Part shown: positions 9,939 to 21,453 of the stretch, piece after piece
Layout of the letters: the number at the start of each line of letters is the position of its first letter
How positions within the stretch are numbered: position 1 is the stretch's first letter
Source of the DNA: Bromus sterilis
Taxonomy: Eukaryota; Streptophyta; Magnoliopsida; Poales; Poaceae
Direction of reading: 5' to 3'
Length of the DNA stretch: 64,000 nt
Assembly: GCA_950022295.1 (NCBI GenBank)
Contig: OX465600.1
Coordinates: 200,599,782-200,663,781, forward strand
Notes under the pieces: model-generated
Seen by the model: only the letters and a program-made list of their open reading frames with translations
Databases searched by the model: none
Told to the model about the DNA's origin: nothing
Translations under genes and position numbers: made by a program

Positions 9939-11345
9939 ATGTCACAAGGGGATAAACCGGAAGAGGTTGAGCTACTAGGAGTTACTTCGGACCCCTCCCA
10001 TTCAGGGGAGGTTCCATGTAACGAGGGCTTCACGAATACGTTTGCGAAGGATGACTCATCATCTATCTCTCGACATGAGTGCAATGAAGGCATGTTCGCC
10101 ATTAAGGCTCACATGAATAAAGTTACTGATATGCTTAGTACTCTCATGTCGAGGATGCCAATGGAGGGCAACCCCACCATGACTCCCAACATTCCAAAGT
10201 TGGGTGGAGGAGATGTCATCTCCCAATCTAGTGATGGTGGTAGGAATGATAGCTGTTCTATTCCTCTTCAAGGGAATGGATCGGGTATTTCATTCTGCGG
10301 TCGCTCCTCCTGTTACCTATAACTCATTACCTCTTCCCGAGCCTCATTTTTCACATGCAGGCATTACTCCCATCCTTAACAAAGATGCTTATCCTGTTTG
10401 GGATCATTTCCTGAAGAGACACTTGAATGGATCCTCGGTGGAGCTGTGGCGCATCATTGAGGAGGGATTCAATCCTCCTGACCGCCTGAACATGACCCCA
10501 AGAGAATATCGCGACAACATCATCCACATTCATGCCTTGCTTGTGATAGGAAATGGGTTGAAGGAAGAGCAAGACAATCTTGTCCGAAAGTGTGAAACAA
10601 CCAAAGATATGTGGGATCTTCTTGAGAATACTCTCATGGAAAGCTCTAGCATAAGGTGCTCGAAGTTTGACAAGATCCAAGATCAAGCCGACGACTTTGT
10701 CAGGAATGAAGGAGAATCTTCTGAGGATGTTCATCAAAGGTTGGTGGCTCTTGCCAACTCTATGACGGATCATGGGACCATGGACACGGATGATGGATGG
10801 ATAAAAATGAAGTTCATCACGGCTATGCTCCTACACAAGAAGTACATCACCAAGGTCATTCGTCAAAGGCCCGATTTCCGTGAGTTGACCTACGACCAAG
10901 TCTTGGATATTTTTTTTGCCATGAAGATCTTGGACTCCATGGCCGAGTTGAAGTTGGCTTGCCAAAGTGGCACCAAAATGCCGTCTCTTGACTTGAAGGC
11001 CAAAGAAGTTCAATTTGAGGAAGATGATGATGAAGAGGATGTTGGACTGGAGGACACCAAGTATGCTTACAATGAGCACATGGATCTTGCCCAAGACAAT
11101 TTTGGGGCAACAAGAAGAACTTCAAGTCCAACACAAGTAGCTTCAAGACAAAGGGCCAAAGGATAAGGACTTGCTTCAATTGTGGCAATGTGAGTCATTT
11201 TGTTGCGGATTATCCATATGTGAATTGAGAAGATCACGGTGGCAATCTCATGCGTAAGGACAAGAACAAGTCACCATTGAACAAGAACTTTGTGAAGAAG
11301 AAGCCACAACGAGTGTTGGTGGCTCAAGAAGAATACTACTCCGAA
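9939..11345 (+). pseudogene. Element C gag, core part
   Basis: The ATG at 9939 lies 37 bp after the primer site. One frame runs 9939-10322; the capsid-like part continues in another frame to 11166 (VWDHFLKRHLNG, KCETTKDMWDLLE and FRELTYDQVL are typical of Copia gag), so a frameshift lies between ~10230 and 10300. A second shift near 11160 leads to a zinc knuckle, CFNCGNVSHFVADY, where the last metal-binding Cys of CX2CX4HX4C is Tyr. A TGA follows. Gag forms the particle that packages the RNA; this copy cannot make a full protein. Confidence 0.85.
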
Positions 11346-11373
11346 TGCGGATGATGAAGAAAGTGGTGAGATT

Positions 11374-12570
11374 GTGGCAACCGCCACCGTTGCTATTGCC
11401 ATCGAGTCCTCCCCATCAACGTCTCTATTCAACTCTCCAAACGAGAACCCTCACATCATCCACAAGTGTCTTATGGCTAAGACTACCTCGGTAACTCCTC
11501 ACTCTAAACCGTTTACTTCCACTAACCCATCTTTGTTGGATTGTGTGGAGGAAAATGAGGAGCCCAAGGCACAAGAAGAAAATGAATTCGAGATATTCAT
11601 GTCCAAACTCAAAGGTGAAGCGAAGAGACATATTGTGGCTCTCTTGGAACAACTAGGTGAAGCCCATTCTCACATTGAGCAACTTGATGAGACTATCACC
11701 GAGTTGCAAGGCCATAGTCACGACTATGCGGATGAGATAGGGGAGCTATCTCATTCTCTTGAAGAAGAGCGTGAGCTTAAGTTGTCTCTTGATGAGACTT
11801 ATGCTAGTGATATCTCTAAGCTAAAACTTGACCTTAAAAATTCTAATGCCATTGCTTGTGATCTTAAGACTAAAAATGACGAACTTGTTGAGGCTCATGA
11901 AAGACTTATTGTGGACCGTGAGAAAGTCGAAAAGGACCACAAGTCCTTAAAGCACGAACTCATGGATCTCAAGAAGGCACATGAGGAAACTAGTATTCAA
12001 CTCACTAAAGAGATTAATACCTTTTCTCCTATTATTGTTGTAGAGAGACCTAGTTCCTCTAATTCTTGTTGTGAGCATGTTCCACTCATTGAGGAAAATT
12101 CTAGGTTGAAGGCACAACTTGAGAAGAGACTTGTTTCGTGCATTCAAGGAGAGAAGAACCTTAATGATCTCTTGAGCTCCCAAAAGGATGTCATTGGAAA
12201 GGAAGGCATTGGTTTTTGTGCAATCTCATCAAAGAAGAAGAACAAGAAGAGGAAGAACGAAAAGAAGAAGGGCAAGGCCCCTTCTCCTTCAAAGGAAGTC
12301 ACCTTTGTGAAGGAAGGAGACAAGCCTCAAGAAAAGGTGGCAAAGGCCATTGAGGGTGGAGTGACCAAGAAGAGTGGTGCCATCCCCAATGACTTTTCCA
12401 GACCAACTAACCCCTCTTATGTTCTTTGTTGCACTAATGATGGGCATGTTTATGCCAAATTTGTTGGTTCTTTTGATGAGTATATTTCATGGTCCATTTG
12501 GGTGCCTAAGACCCTTGTTACTAACGCGAGAGGACCCATTCGTGAATGGGTACCTAAATCCAAGCATTGA
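11374..12570 (+). pseudogene. Element C gag C-terminal coiled-coil extension
   Basis: An open frame of 398 codons, joined to the zinc-knuckle region upstream in the intact ancestor; the ATG at 11374 is simply the first in this piece. Residues ~65-200 are rich in Glu, Lys and Leu with heptad-like spacing (ALLEQLGEAHSHIEQLDET, HSLEEERELKLSLDE) and suggest a long coiled coil. A basic Lys-rich segment follows (~residues 285-310, KKKNKKRKNEKKKGK). Such extensions are common in SIRE-like gag. It stops at 12568-12570, 10 bp before the protease piece. Confidence 0.75.
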
Positions 12571-12580
12571 TCTCATGTAG

Positions 12581-13990
12581 GTGGCGGCTTCCGATGGAGG
12601 TTCATGGATACTTGATAGCGGGGCTACAAGTCATATGACCGGAAGCAATGACATGTTGTTGGACATTGATTTTGGACCATCTCAAACCACCCATGTCCAA
12701 TTTGGTGATGCAAACACGTCAAAGGTATTAGGTCTTGGCAAAGTAATAATTTCTCCGGACTCGTCCATTGAGAAAGTATTACTAGTTGAGACTTGTGACT
12801 TTAATTTACTATCCGTTAATCAACTCGCCATGATGGGCCTTTGCACTTTCTTTGATAAATACATGGTCACCTTGATGTGGAGAAAACCTCTTAAAGTAGC
12901 CTTTGTTGGACACGTGGAGGACGGTATGTATGTGGTGGACTTTTCAAAAGTCCCCACCAAAACCGCCGTGTGTCTAATGGCTAAAGTTGATGTGCGATGG
13001 CTTTGGCACCGCCGACTAGCCCATGTCAATATGAGGTCTTTGCAAACACTTCTCAAGGGTGAGCATGTCATTGGACTAACAAATGTTAGCTTTGCCAAAG
13101 ATCGTGCTTGTAGGGCATGCATTGAAGGGAAGCTACATGAGAAGAAACATCCCGTCAAGAATATCATCTCCACCAAGAGGCCTTTGGAGCTCCTTCACAT
13201 GGATCTGTTTGGGCCTCCCTCATTTGATAGTCTTGGTGGAAATAAGTATTGCTTGGTTATTGTGGAGGACTACTCAAGTTTTACATGGGTTTATTTCTTC
13301 AAGAAGAAAAGTGAGTCCCAACAAACCGTCATCGAGTTTGCCAATGAAGCGCAACGTCAACACAACTCAAAGATTTTGGAAATTAGAAGTGACAACGGCA
13401 GTGAGTTCAAGAACTACACCTTGGATGAATTCCTTGGGGATGAGGGGATCAAACATCAATATTCTGCTACATATACCCCTCAACAAAATGGTGTTGCGGA
13501 GAGGAAGAATAACACTCCCATTGATGCGGAAAGAACAATGATGGAGGAGTTCAAGAGTCTATACAACTTTTGGGAAGAGGCCATCAACACTGCTTGTCAT
13601 GCAACCAACCGTATTTATCTCCGCAAGATCTTGAACAAAACTCCGCATGAAATCATCACCGGGAAGAAGCCCAACATCAAGTATTTTCGGGTCTTCGGGT
13701 GTAAGTGTTTCATTCTGAAGAAGGGTGCTCGTTTGTCTAAGTTTGAGTCTAAGACAAATGACGGCATATGTTTTGGTTATGCTTCAAAGTCCCACGCCTA
13801 TAGAGTCTACAACAAGTCTTCCGGACTTGTTGAAGAATCTAGCAACGTGGAGTTCGATGAACATAATGGCTCCCAAGTGGGGCAAAGTGACCTTAATGAT
13901 GTAGGTGATGAAATTCCTCCTCAATCCATAAGAAGAATGGGTGTGGGTCATTTCCTACCCGTTGAGGAACCCCTTGTGGTGGAAGGATAA
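12581..13990 (+). pseudogene. Element C protease and integrase
   Basis: A 469-codon frame. Residues ~8-20 hold the aspartic protease motif WILDSGATSHMTG with its catalytic Asp. The integrase zinc region is WHRRLAHVN followed by CRACIEGK (~12997-13130). The catalytic core has HMDLFGP (first Asp, ~13200), RSDNGSEF (second Asp, ~13388) and PQQNGVAERKN (Glu, ~13480). The GKKPNIKYFRVFGCKCF segment at ~13660 is the usual end of Copia integrase. This is the best-preserved part of element C. The frame stops at 13990; coding resumes shifted, with another stop near 14140, before the RT. Confidence 0.9.
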
Positions 13991-14221
13991 GGACAATGCT
14001 CTACGCATGTGGAGCTATCACCTCCTCAAGATCAACAAGCAAACCAAGAACAAGATGAAGGCCCTCCCTCGCCCAAACAAGGTCAAGGTCAAGATCCAAT
14101 CATTGATGATGGTGTTTCACCAAATGATGACCAAAATTAAGTTCTCGTTCAAGATGATGAGCAAGTCCTTGAAGGTGCTCCTTCCTCCGAAGATGGTCCT
14201 CTCGAGCCATCTCAAGAAACT

Positions 14222-15314
14222 TTGGACGAAGAAAGAGTTCGTCGAGCACTCAAGATTGCATCCCTGTTAAAATCACAAGATCTTTCATGGGATCAAATTC
14301 TCGAAAGCATCCAAAAGGGGGTAAAAAATCGTAGTCAATTGAGAAAGTTTTGTGCCCATAATGCGTTTGTTTCTTGTGTTGAACCCCAAAAGGTAGGTGA
14401 GGCGCTTGAAGACCCGGATTGGCTTGAGGCCATGCATGATGAACTCAACAACTTCAAGTGCAACAAGGTGTGGTCATTAGTGGAGAGACCCAAAGGTGAT
14501 CATAATGTTATTGGAACCAAGTGGATATTCAAGAACAAGCAAGATGCACTTGGTATTTTCATCCGGAACAAGGCAAGGTTGGTGGCACAAGGTTTCTCCC
14601 AAGTCGAAGGTATTGACTTTGGTGAAACGTTTGCCCCCGTGGCTCGTCTTGAGTCCATTCGTATTTATCTTGCTTATGCTTCACATCATAACTTCAAGTT
14701 ATATCAAATGGATGTGAAGAGTGCTTTTCTTAATGGTCCCATTAATGAGTTGGTATATTTCAAGAAACCCCTCGGGTTCGAGGATCCAAATTTTCCTAAT
14801 CATGTCTATAAACTCGACAAGGCGCTCTATGGCCTTAGGCAAGCACCACGCGCTTGGTACGAGCACCTTACCGAGTTCTTAGTCGATTATGGGTTTGAAA
14901 TTGGGCAAATCGATCCCACTCTTTTTACTAAGAGGATTGGTGGGCAATTGTTCATATGCCAACTATACGTTGATGATATTATCATTGGTTCGATTAACCA
15001 ATATTTTAATGAAGAATTTTCTAAGCTAATGACCGACAAGTTTGAGATGTCTATGATGCGAGAGTTGGAGTTCTTTCTCGGTTTTGAAATAAAGCAATTG
15101 TCAAGAGGAAATTTCATCAACCAAGCCAAATACACTCAAGACATGCTCAAGAGGTTCAAGTATGATGGTCTTAAAGGAGCCAAGACCCCCATGCCACTCA
15201 AGTATAAACTTGACCTCGACCCGAACGGCAAAGAGGTAGACCAAAGGGAGTATCGTTCTATAATTTGTTCTTTTTTGTATCTTTGTGCATCTAGGCCGGA
15301 TATCATGTTGAGTG
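14222..15314 (+). pseudogene. Element C reverse transcriptase
   Basis: Copia-type RT with WLEAMHDELNNF at the start, GTKWIFKNKQD, KARLVAQGFSQVEGID, FAPVARLESIR, KLYQMDVKSAFLNG, ALYGLRQAPRAWY and the catalytic CQLYVDDIIIGS at ~14960. The frame runs to 15430, but similarity ends near 15314, where it shifts into the RNase H frame. The segment just before the shift (ASRPDIMLSVGMC) is shorter than usual and suggests a small deletion. Confidence 0.9.
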
Positions 15315-15923
15315 TGGGCATGTGTGTGTGCAAGATTTCAATCCGCACCAAAAGAGAGTCACGCAGTGGATGTCAAAGGAATCTCTCAATATTTGGTTCA
15401 TACCCCAAACTTTTGGTTGTGGTATCCTAAAGGCTCAAGCTTCAACCTCATCAGGTACACGGACTCGGATTGGGCGGGAGACAAGGTGGAGAGGAAGTCC
15501 ACTTCCAGAGGATGCCAAATCCTTTGTAGGTCTTTGGTGAGTTGGTCATCGAAGAAGCAAAATTTTGTTTCCCTCTCTACGACCGAAGCCGAGTACATTG
15601 CCGCCGCAAGTTGTTGTGCTCAACTATTATGGATGAGGAAAACTTTAAAGGATTACGGTGTCACTTGTGACAAAGTCCCTCTTTTATGTGAAAATGAAAG
15701 TGCTATCAAGATTTTCTTCAACCCCGTTCAACATACCAAGACGAAGCATATTGAGATTTATCATCATTTTATTCGAGATCATGTGAAGCGGAGTGATATT
15801 GACCTTTCATATGTGGGCACCGGAGATCAACTTGTGGATATCTTCACCAAGCCCTTGGATGAAGCAAGGTTCCGAGAGTTAAGGCACGAGCTAAATATCA
15901 TTGATTCAAGTAATGCAGTTTGA
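15312..15923 (+). pseudogene. Element C RNase H
   Basis: Contains RYTDSDWAGD (first catalytic Asp), STTEAEYIAAASCCAQ (Glu) and KTKHIEIYHHFIRDH. The third catalytic position, usually Asp in CDNxSA of Copia RNase H, reads CENESAIKI, that is Glu. It removes the RNA template during cDNA synthesis. The polyprotein ends with a stop at 15921-15923. It is out of frame with the RT upstream. Confidence 0.88.
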
Positions 15924-16739
15924 AGACTTGCCCACTCACCCTATCTCAACATGGAGTCTTTCTTGGATGTAGGCATGGACATAGGGGGAGTGTTGCTTCA
16001 CTCATACGCAACCACTCCACCTATTATGCGGAAAGAGATAAAATTATTTCACCATGGTCACCTTCGGCGCCTATCCTAGTCATCCAAAGTGACAACGGTG
16101 CTTCAAAGAAGAGCATTGGTAATGAACCCAAGATAAATCTTTATGGTGGCATACCAAATAAGCTCAAACATGGTGGCTTCGTCCACCGCCCCTCCCCTTG
16201 GGAGGGTTGGTTCGTTCTTTTTTGTGTTTATTTCTTTTGTTTGGGTTGCATTTTGATCCCTCTGAGATTGCTCGTGCCTTTTCTTGTTGACTTTAATCTC
16301 GGAGTGTTCTCATCCCTCTGATGTTTTTCTAGTCTACCCAAGCCCTTCCACCTAAGAGGTTCGATGCAATTGGCCCCGTTCTCTCGTAAACTAGGTGGGC
16401 TGTCTGCTGCTAGCGGTACTACCTCTCTAGGTCACGGTACTACCGCTCGCGCGGTACTACTGTACCAGGAGCGGTACAACCGCTGTCTCAAGTGGGTGTT
16501 TAACCGAAGGGGTACGGCGAGTTCCTCCCCATACCCCCATTCAGGTTCCCCTTTCTCTCTCTGAAGCAGCAGCGCCCATCCCGGCGCCCACTCCCAGTGT
16601 GTCACCTCCGTGCCATCTTTCTTTGTTCTCCTCCGGTGGGATCGATACCCACCCTCCCCGAGTGCCATGGACACCGATATTGCCCCGTTTCCCTCTTCAA
16701 TTGGTTCAGTTTTTTGATCCACTAGGTTTTTGGCTATGC
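15924..16739 (+). other. Spacer between pol and the extra ORF of element C
   Basis: No coding region is supported. An internal polypurine-like ATAGGGGGAGTG lies at 15981-15992. At 16413-16485 there are five or six copies of the GCGGTACTACCGC-type motif that fills the LTR array. A serine- and proline-rich stretch near 16500-16720 may be remains of the N-terminus of the extra ORF. Confidence 0.5.
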
Positions 16740-17531
16740 CTAGGCACTTTGAGAACTTGGATAGATTGCTAGATAGGAATGAAGTACAGAGTGGTTCTCT
16801 GCCCGTTCTTGGACATCTTGTACCGCATCTTCAGGACATCTCTATTTCCCCGGGTGGGCAATATGGACATGGTTCACAGTTACCTGGTGAACATGCTTGT
16901 CCTTTGTGTGGAGTGCAAGGGCACCACGCAGACCTTGGATGTATGTGACATCATGTGGGAGGAGCTCTATCTTGCTGTGATGGAACGAAAGGTTCCAATT
17001 TATGGCCCATATCTGTAGGTCCTCTTCGAGATCACTTGGGCAGCTACTTTTGAGGCGGTGGAACTTCCCGTGGGGCCTCTGACTGCTCACGAGGAGGTCC
17101 AGCTGCGCATCAAGGACAACTAGGTTGGAGGTCATGGTCCTGCACATGACTCTCCAACTCCAGCCGGATCAGATGAGGAGGTTCAGGAGGAGCCGGAGGC
17201 AGGTGGTGGTAGTGTTCCCCGCACTCGCTCTGGTGTGCGCTTTGGCGTTGGTGGTTCCTCTTCTGCACAGGGTCCTGAGCAGCCGGGATTGGCTGCCAAG
17301 ATCACCAGGAAGGTGAAGCAGATCTTTTTCCTTCAGACTGAAATTCGGTGCCACATGTATAAGGCCCACAGGAGGGAGAAGGAGAACCGGAAGCTGCAGA
17401 AGGCATTCTACATGCAACAGGGTTTTGAAGGTAAACGACGGGACTGAGAAGATCATCACTCTAGAACATAAGTGGATCTCCAAGTTCAGCGAGTGGGTCC
17501 TCTCTGATGATGTGCCTGGTCCCTCTTCCAC
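16740..17531 (+). pseudogene. Extra ORF after pol of element C, first part (function unknown)
   Basis: Joining short frames gives a protein-like stretch: RVVLCPFLDILYRIFRTS, VNMLVLCVEC, then DIMWEELYLAVMERKVPIYG and LFEITWAATFE, followed by a Ser/Gly/Glu-rich region with TRSGVRFG and a basic region with HRREKENRKLQKAF. Stops lie at ~17017 and ~17120, and a frameshift near 17430. Solo LTR D1 interrupts it at 17531; it ends at 21388-21390 with an acidic tail. SIRE-like elements often carry an ORF here, sometimes called env-like, but I see no signal peptide or membrane segment and do not assign a function. Confidence 0.55.
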
Positions 17532-20500
17532 TATCGGGACCCGGGGTTTGTGTATGTAATTCCTGTTACAACACAATCATATGGAGAGCCGAGAGCCGTA
17601 CCCACTTATCTAAGCATCAAACGTGAGGGCATCCCATCCAGGCCGGATGATCAACTGAGATGGGTCCTCATCGTCCGCTCACAAGTCTAAATGATTATGG
17701 GTGGTGAAATGTCATACTCATAGGCAAGTCGCCTCAACCATATTATCGATTGAATTATAACACTTACATAAAAAGACTCCAGCCCGATCACTTAGTCGGG
17801 GTCTCGGGCGGGCTCAATCATACAACAAAGTGTGCCACGTGACAGATTCACGAGCAATCGCATCGCAATGCCCCAAGCTGCGCACATTTAAGGGCCACTT
17901 GGTGTATAAAAGACCGCCGGCAAAAATACAACTAAGCTATCGAACCCCACACTAAGACATGCACGTTATAATCATACACGCAGCCTACATGTCCATTGTA
18001 AAAAGAAGGTAATCACAACATGAACTCTACAAACTCATAGTCTTTATAACTTCTGCTAAGCAGAGTAGACATAGTAGTTGTATTACAAGCAGAGATCACA
18101 TGGTTGTGATCCAACATTACATCAAACATCAACGGAAGCACATTATGTCTTAGTAAATACAAGTTTAACAAATGGCTTAAGAAGCCTGAAAGAAAATACA
18201 ACGACCCTCTAGAGGGCACAGGCTGTTGTCTGGAACTATATGACTTGGTCCACGTTGAGCTCGAGGTAGAGGCCACCATCAAGGTCAGTGGTCTCGTCTC
18301 TAAAACATAGAATAAGAAAACGTGAGTACAAAGACGTACTCATCAAGAATTACATCAGATCTATACTACTCATGGTCAAGTATCAAGGCAAAGGGAGGTG
18401 GGGTTTCAATGCAGAAGTACCAGCTTTGATTTGGCTAGTCCTGTACTACGAATACCAGAAAGAGGTAAGGAGCGTACATGAGTCCAAGTAACAAGTTTCC
18501 AACCAATACACCACTATGGATCCTTCCTCGACTTCCCACGAGAAAGCAAACCATAGCACTCACGCTTATCTTGGCAATTTTACAATAACCATTGAAGTTG
18601 TCTATGATAAAGTAAAGGTATCGAAGTAGTCCATAACCGCGGACACGGCTATTCGAATAGTTCATTAACCCTGCAGGGGTGTATTGCTACACACACGCCC
18701 GCATCAGTTCCCGCCTGGGAGTGGACCCTTCAAGCGAGTACCGGCGAGGATCTTTCCACGACACTTCACTCACAACTCCATCTCTAGTCCTAGGGATTCG
18801 CCTATTTGAGTTGGGACCACAATCAGAATCCGGCCGATTTTTCTGATGCAGACTCAAAGTTGTGTGACTGCCATCAAGCTCAATTCGATCATGATCACTT
18901 GATTCAACGAGCCCACAACCTACGTCCACCACTTACCTTGATGTACCTGCATGAGATCGTTTAAAGCTCGAACTACTTGCGACTCCTGGACTTTGTCCGG
19001 GGTGAGGTACTAGGCGGAGAGGGGTCAGTGAGCCCAATGTGTGGTCGTACTCTTAGTCTTGGATAACAACCCAAGAACTCGGGCTTAAGGCAGTGTTCAA
19101 CGAGACAATCCACTGTGTACTACTACACAACATGTCATCGTTCACCTTGTTTAGGTCAAATTCACCAACACGTTACCACCATCATTCACATGATCACTAC
19201 CATCCCGACTCACGTCAAAGTAGCCTCATTGTAAACTCTAAGCATGCAATAAGCTATAACAGTTGCAGGGGCCACATGATATCAAACAACTCCTAGATCT
19301 GCGAGGATTGTGGTTTTCTTACTACTATGACAAAATGATAGGTCATGCAAAGGAATAGGTTCAACTAGCGGTAGAACGTTTCATGGTGACAGCCTAAACA
19401 TGCATAAGAGAGAATGAGAGGGAACTGGGATTTTATTGACATGATCAAAGACGGGGTGCTTGCCTTGCTGACGATCACGAGGTACTGTACATCTCACATC
19501 AGGTTGAACTCGTCTCCGAGATCAACTCTACCGAGAAGATGCAAACACCGAAGCACTGGAAGTAAAGCACACATTCAAAATATTGCAATGCACATTCAAT
19601 ATGGCATGATATGATGATGAACAAGGGTTTGTTGTGCTTCTTATGTCCATGTGATAATGTTTGCATTGCAATGGTTAAAGTTGGAATGAACATAACAATT
19701 AATTTGCATTATTTCCATTTAATCCAAATAGCAAAAGCTACCGGTCCCATTTTATAATCAACTCAAACATCGTTGAAAGTTGGTTATTTGGATAGAGAAT
19801 TTTATTCTGATCAATTTTCATATAAAAACCATTTCAATTGGAGTTACGGTTTAAAAGATATTCAAATTCAAAGTTTTGAATAATTTCTGTAATTTCTTAT
19901 TTAAAACAATTAATTTGGAATTATTGCATCATGCTGACGTCAGCAAGACGTGTGGCCAGCCCTGACTGGGGGGCCCCACTGGTCAGTGGCTAGGGCTTAA
20001 TTAAGCTTCTGTTCAAATTAAACTTTGTTTAATTAAGGCCCTGGGCCCACTGTCATAGAGTGTTTAGGGGAGGGATTAGCAGTTGGGGTCAGGCTCTAAT
20101 GGCCTGGCTATCCGGCGGCTCAACGCCGGTGTCCTAGCACGGCGGCGCTTCGCCGGGAACAAGCTACGGGCCACGGGGGGCTTGGGGGCGGCAGCAAAAC
20201 GTGGCCCGCGCCCATGCGCATCGCCTGATGCACAAGGAGGACCTCGAGGAGGCCTCGGGCCACGCCGGCGAGCAAGCCCACGACGGCTGTGCTCGGGTCT
20301 GACGGGGAAACACGACGGCGGGTGCGGGGTGGAGAACGGGGAGGGGGAAACGAAAGAGGGTCTCACCCAGAGCGCGATGGCGAGAACGGGGAAGACGGGG
20401 AGGAGCCGACGGTGGCGAATTCGTCGACGGAATTCATGGCGGCCGGCGGCGACATGTGGAAGCGGCGACGTCGTCGAGGCCTTCGGGCTCGAATTGAAGG

Positions 20501-21294
20501 GGCAGATCGATAAAGACGGCGGCGGCGGACCTTCTGGACACAGCGGTGAGGCGAATGGGGCACGGTGGACGCGCGGACCACGACGGCATGCTCCGGCTAG
20601 GCTCGGGGTTGTGCGAAAATGGTGATGACGAGGAAGGGGATGGACCAGGGAGAGGGAGGAAAAGGCAGGGGGCGTCCAGGGGGGCTTCCAGGCGCGTCTA
20701 TGACTGCGGAGAGCAAGCTTCTGCGTGGTCGGCGTCGAGGGATGGCCGCCACGCAGCTCCCTGCGTGCTGGCCTGGGGAAGACGACAAGGAACGGGGAAT
20801 GGGCCTGGGCTGGCTTTGGCGAGTTAGGCCAGAAGGTAAGCCTCTCTCTTTTCTTTTATTTTTCTTTTTGTTCTTTTCTGTAATTTTGTTTTGATTTGAT
20901 TTCTAAACCATACCATTTAATAAAATTCTAAAAACTTTTATGTGAGCTAATGAGACATATATAAATCCCCTCACAAAGTTTCAGAATTATTGGAATTTAA
21001 TTTATTAAATTCCAATTGCAAATACATTATTTAATTAATTTCCAAAGAAATTTTGGACTTTTAGAAAATTCTTTGAGCATGGAGTGGGACCCACTTCACA
21101 TGAAAAGTGATCATGCCCATTTATGAGACTTTTCAAAAAGTTCAAAGCATTTTTGGAAAAAGATTTTTCTCTGGCCTTTTATAAAATTATTTTGGGGCTT
21201 TTCTGGTTCCCTAATTGTTTTAATTTTGGCAAAAAATTTCATGATGCAAAAATGCAAGCTTAGCAAAGCACAAACCTAAATTAGGGTTCTGACA
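17532..21294 (-). mobile_element. D1: solo LTR of chromovirus family D (3763 bp)
   Basis: On the plus strand it starts TATCGGGACCCGGGG (TGT mutated to TAT) and ends GGTTCTGACA, flanked by perfect TCCAC duplications (17527-17531 and 21295-21299). It matches the LTRs of D4 over its length, and D4 fixes the coding direction as minus. No internal sequence remains, so this is a solo LTR left by LTR-LTR recombination. A GC-rich block lies at ~20080-20830. Short open frames inside it are not supported as genes. Confidence 0.9.
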
Positions 21295-21453
21295 TCCACT
21301 TCTCAGCAGCCAGCTACTGACGACCCAGAGGCAGTAGTGGAGTCGGAGGAGTCTGATGAGGACGAGGACTATGACGAGGATGTCGAGTAGTCCATCACCA
21401 TGGGCCGCTAGGTTGCTCTCTTCCTTTTCTGCGTCTCGATGCCAAAGGGGGGG
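21295..21453 (+). pseudogene. Extra ORF of element C, acidic C-terminal end
   Basis: After removal of D1 and one TCCAC copy, the frame runs on through Ser/Gln/Pro residues into a run of Glu and Asp (VVESEESDEDEDYDEDVE) and stops at 21388-21390. The rest to 21453 is untranslated and ends in the G-run where D2 inserted. Confidence 0.6.

Noticed and set aside
17900..17920. GTGTATAAAAGACC in D-family LTRs as a TATA box
   Set aside because: It is on the strand opposite to the element's coding direction. An antisense promoter is possible but nothing else supports it.
20076..20830. Overlapping GC-rich open frames in D1 (and the equivalents at 24110-25060, 42000-42900, 49730-50510 and 57140-58050) as genes
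   Set aside because: They are open on both strands because of GC composition, show no recognisable domain and change frame between LTR copies.
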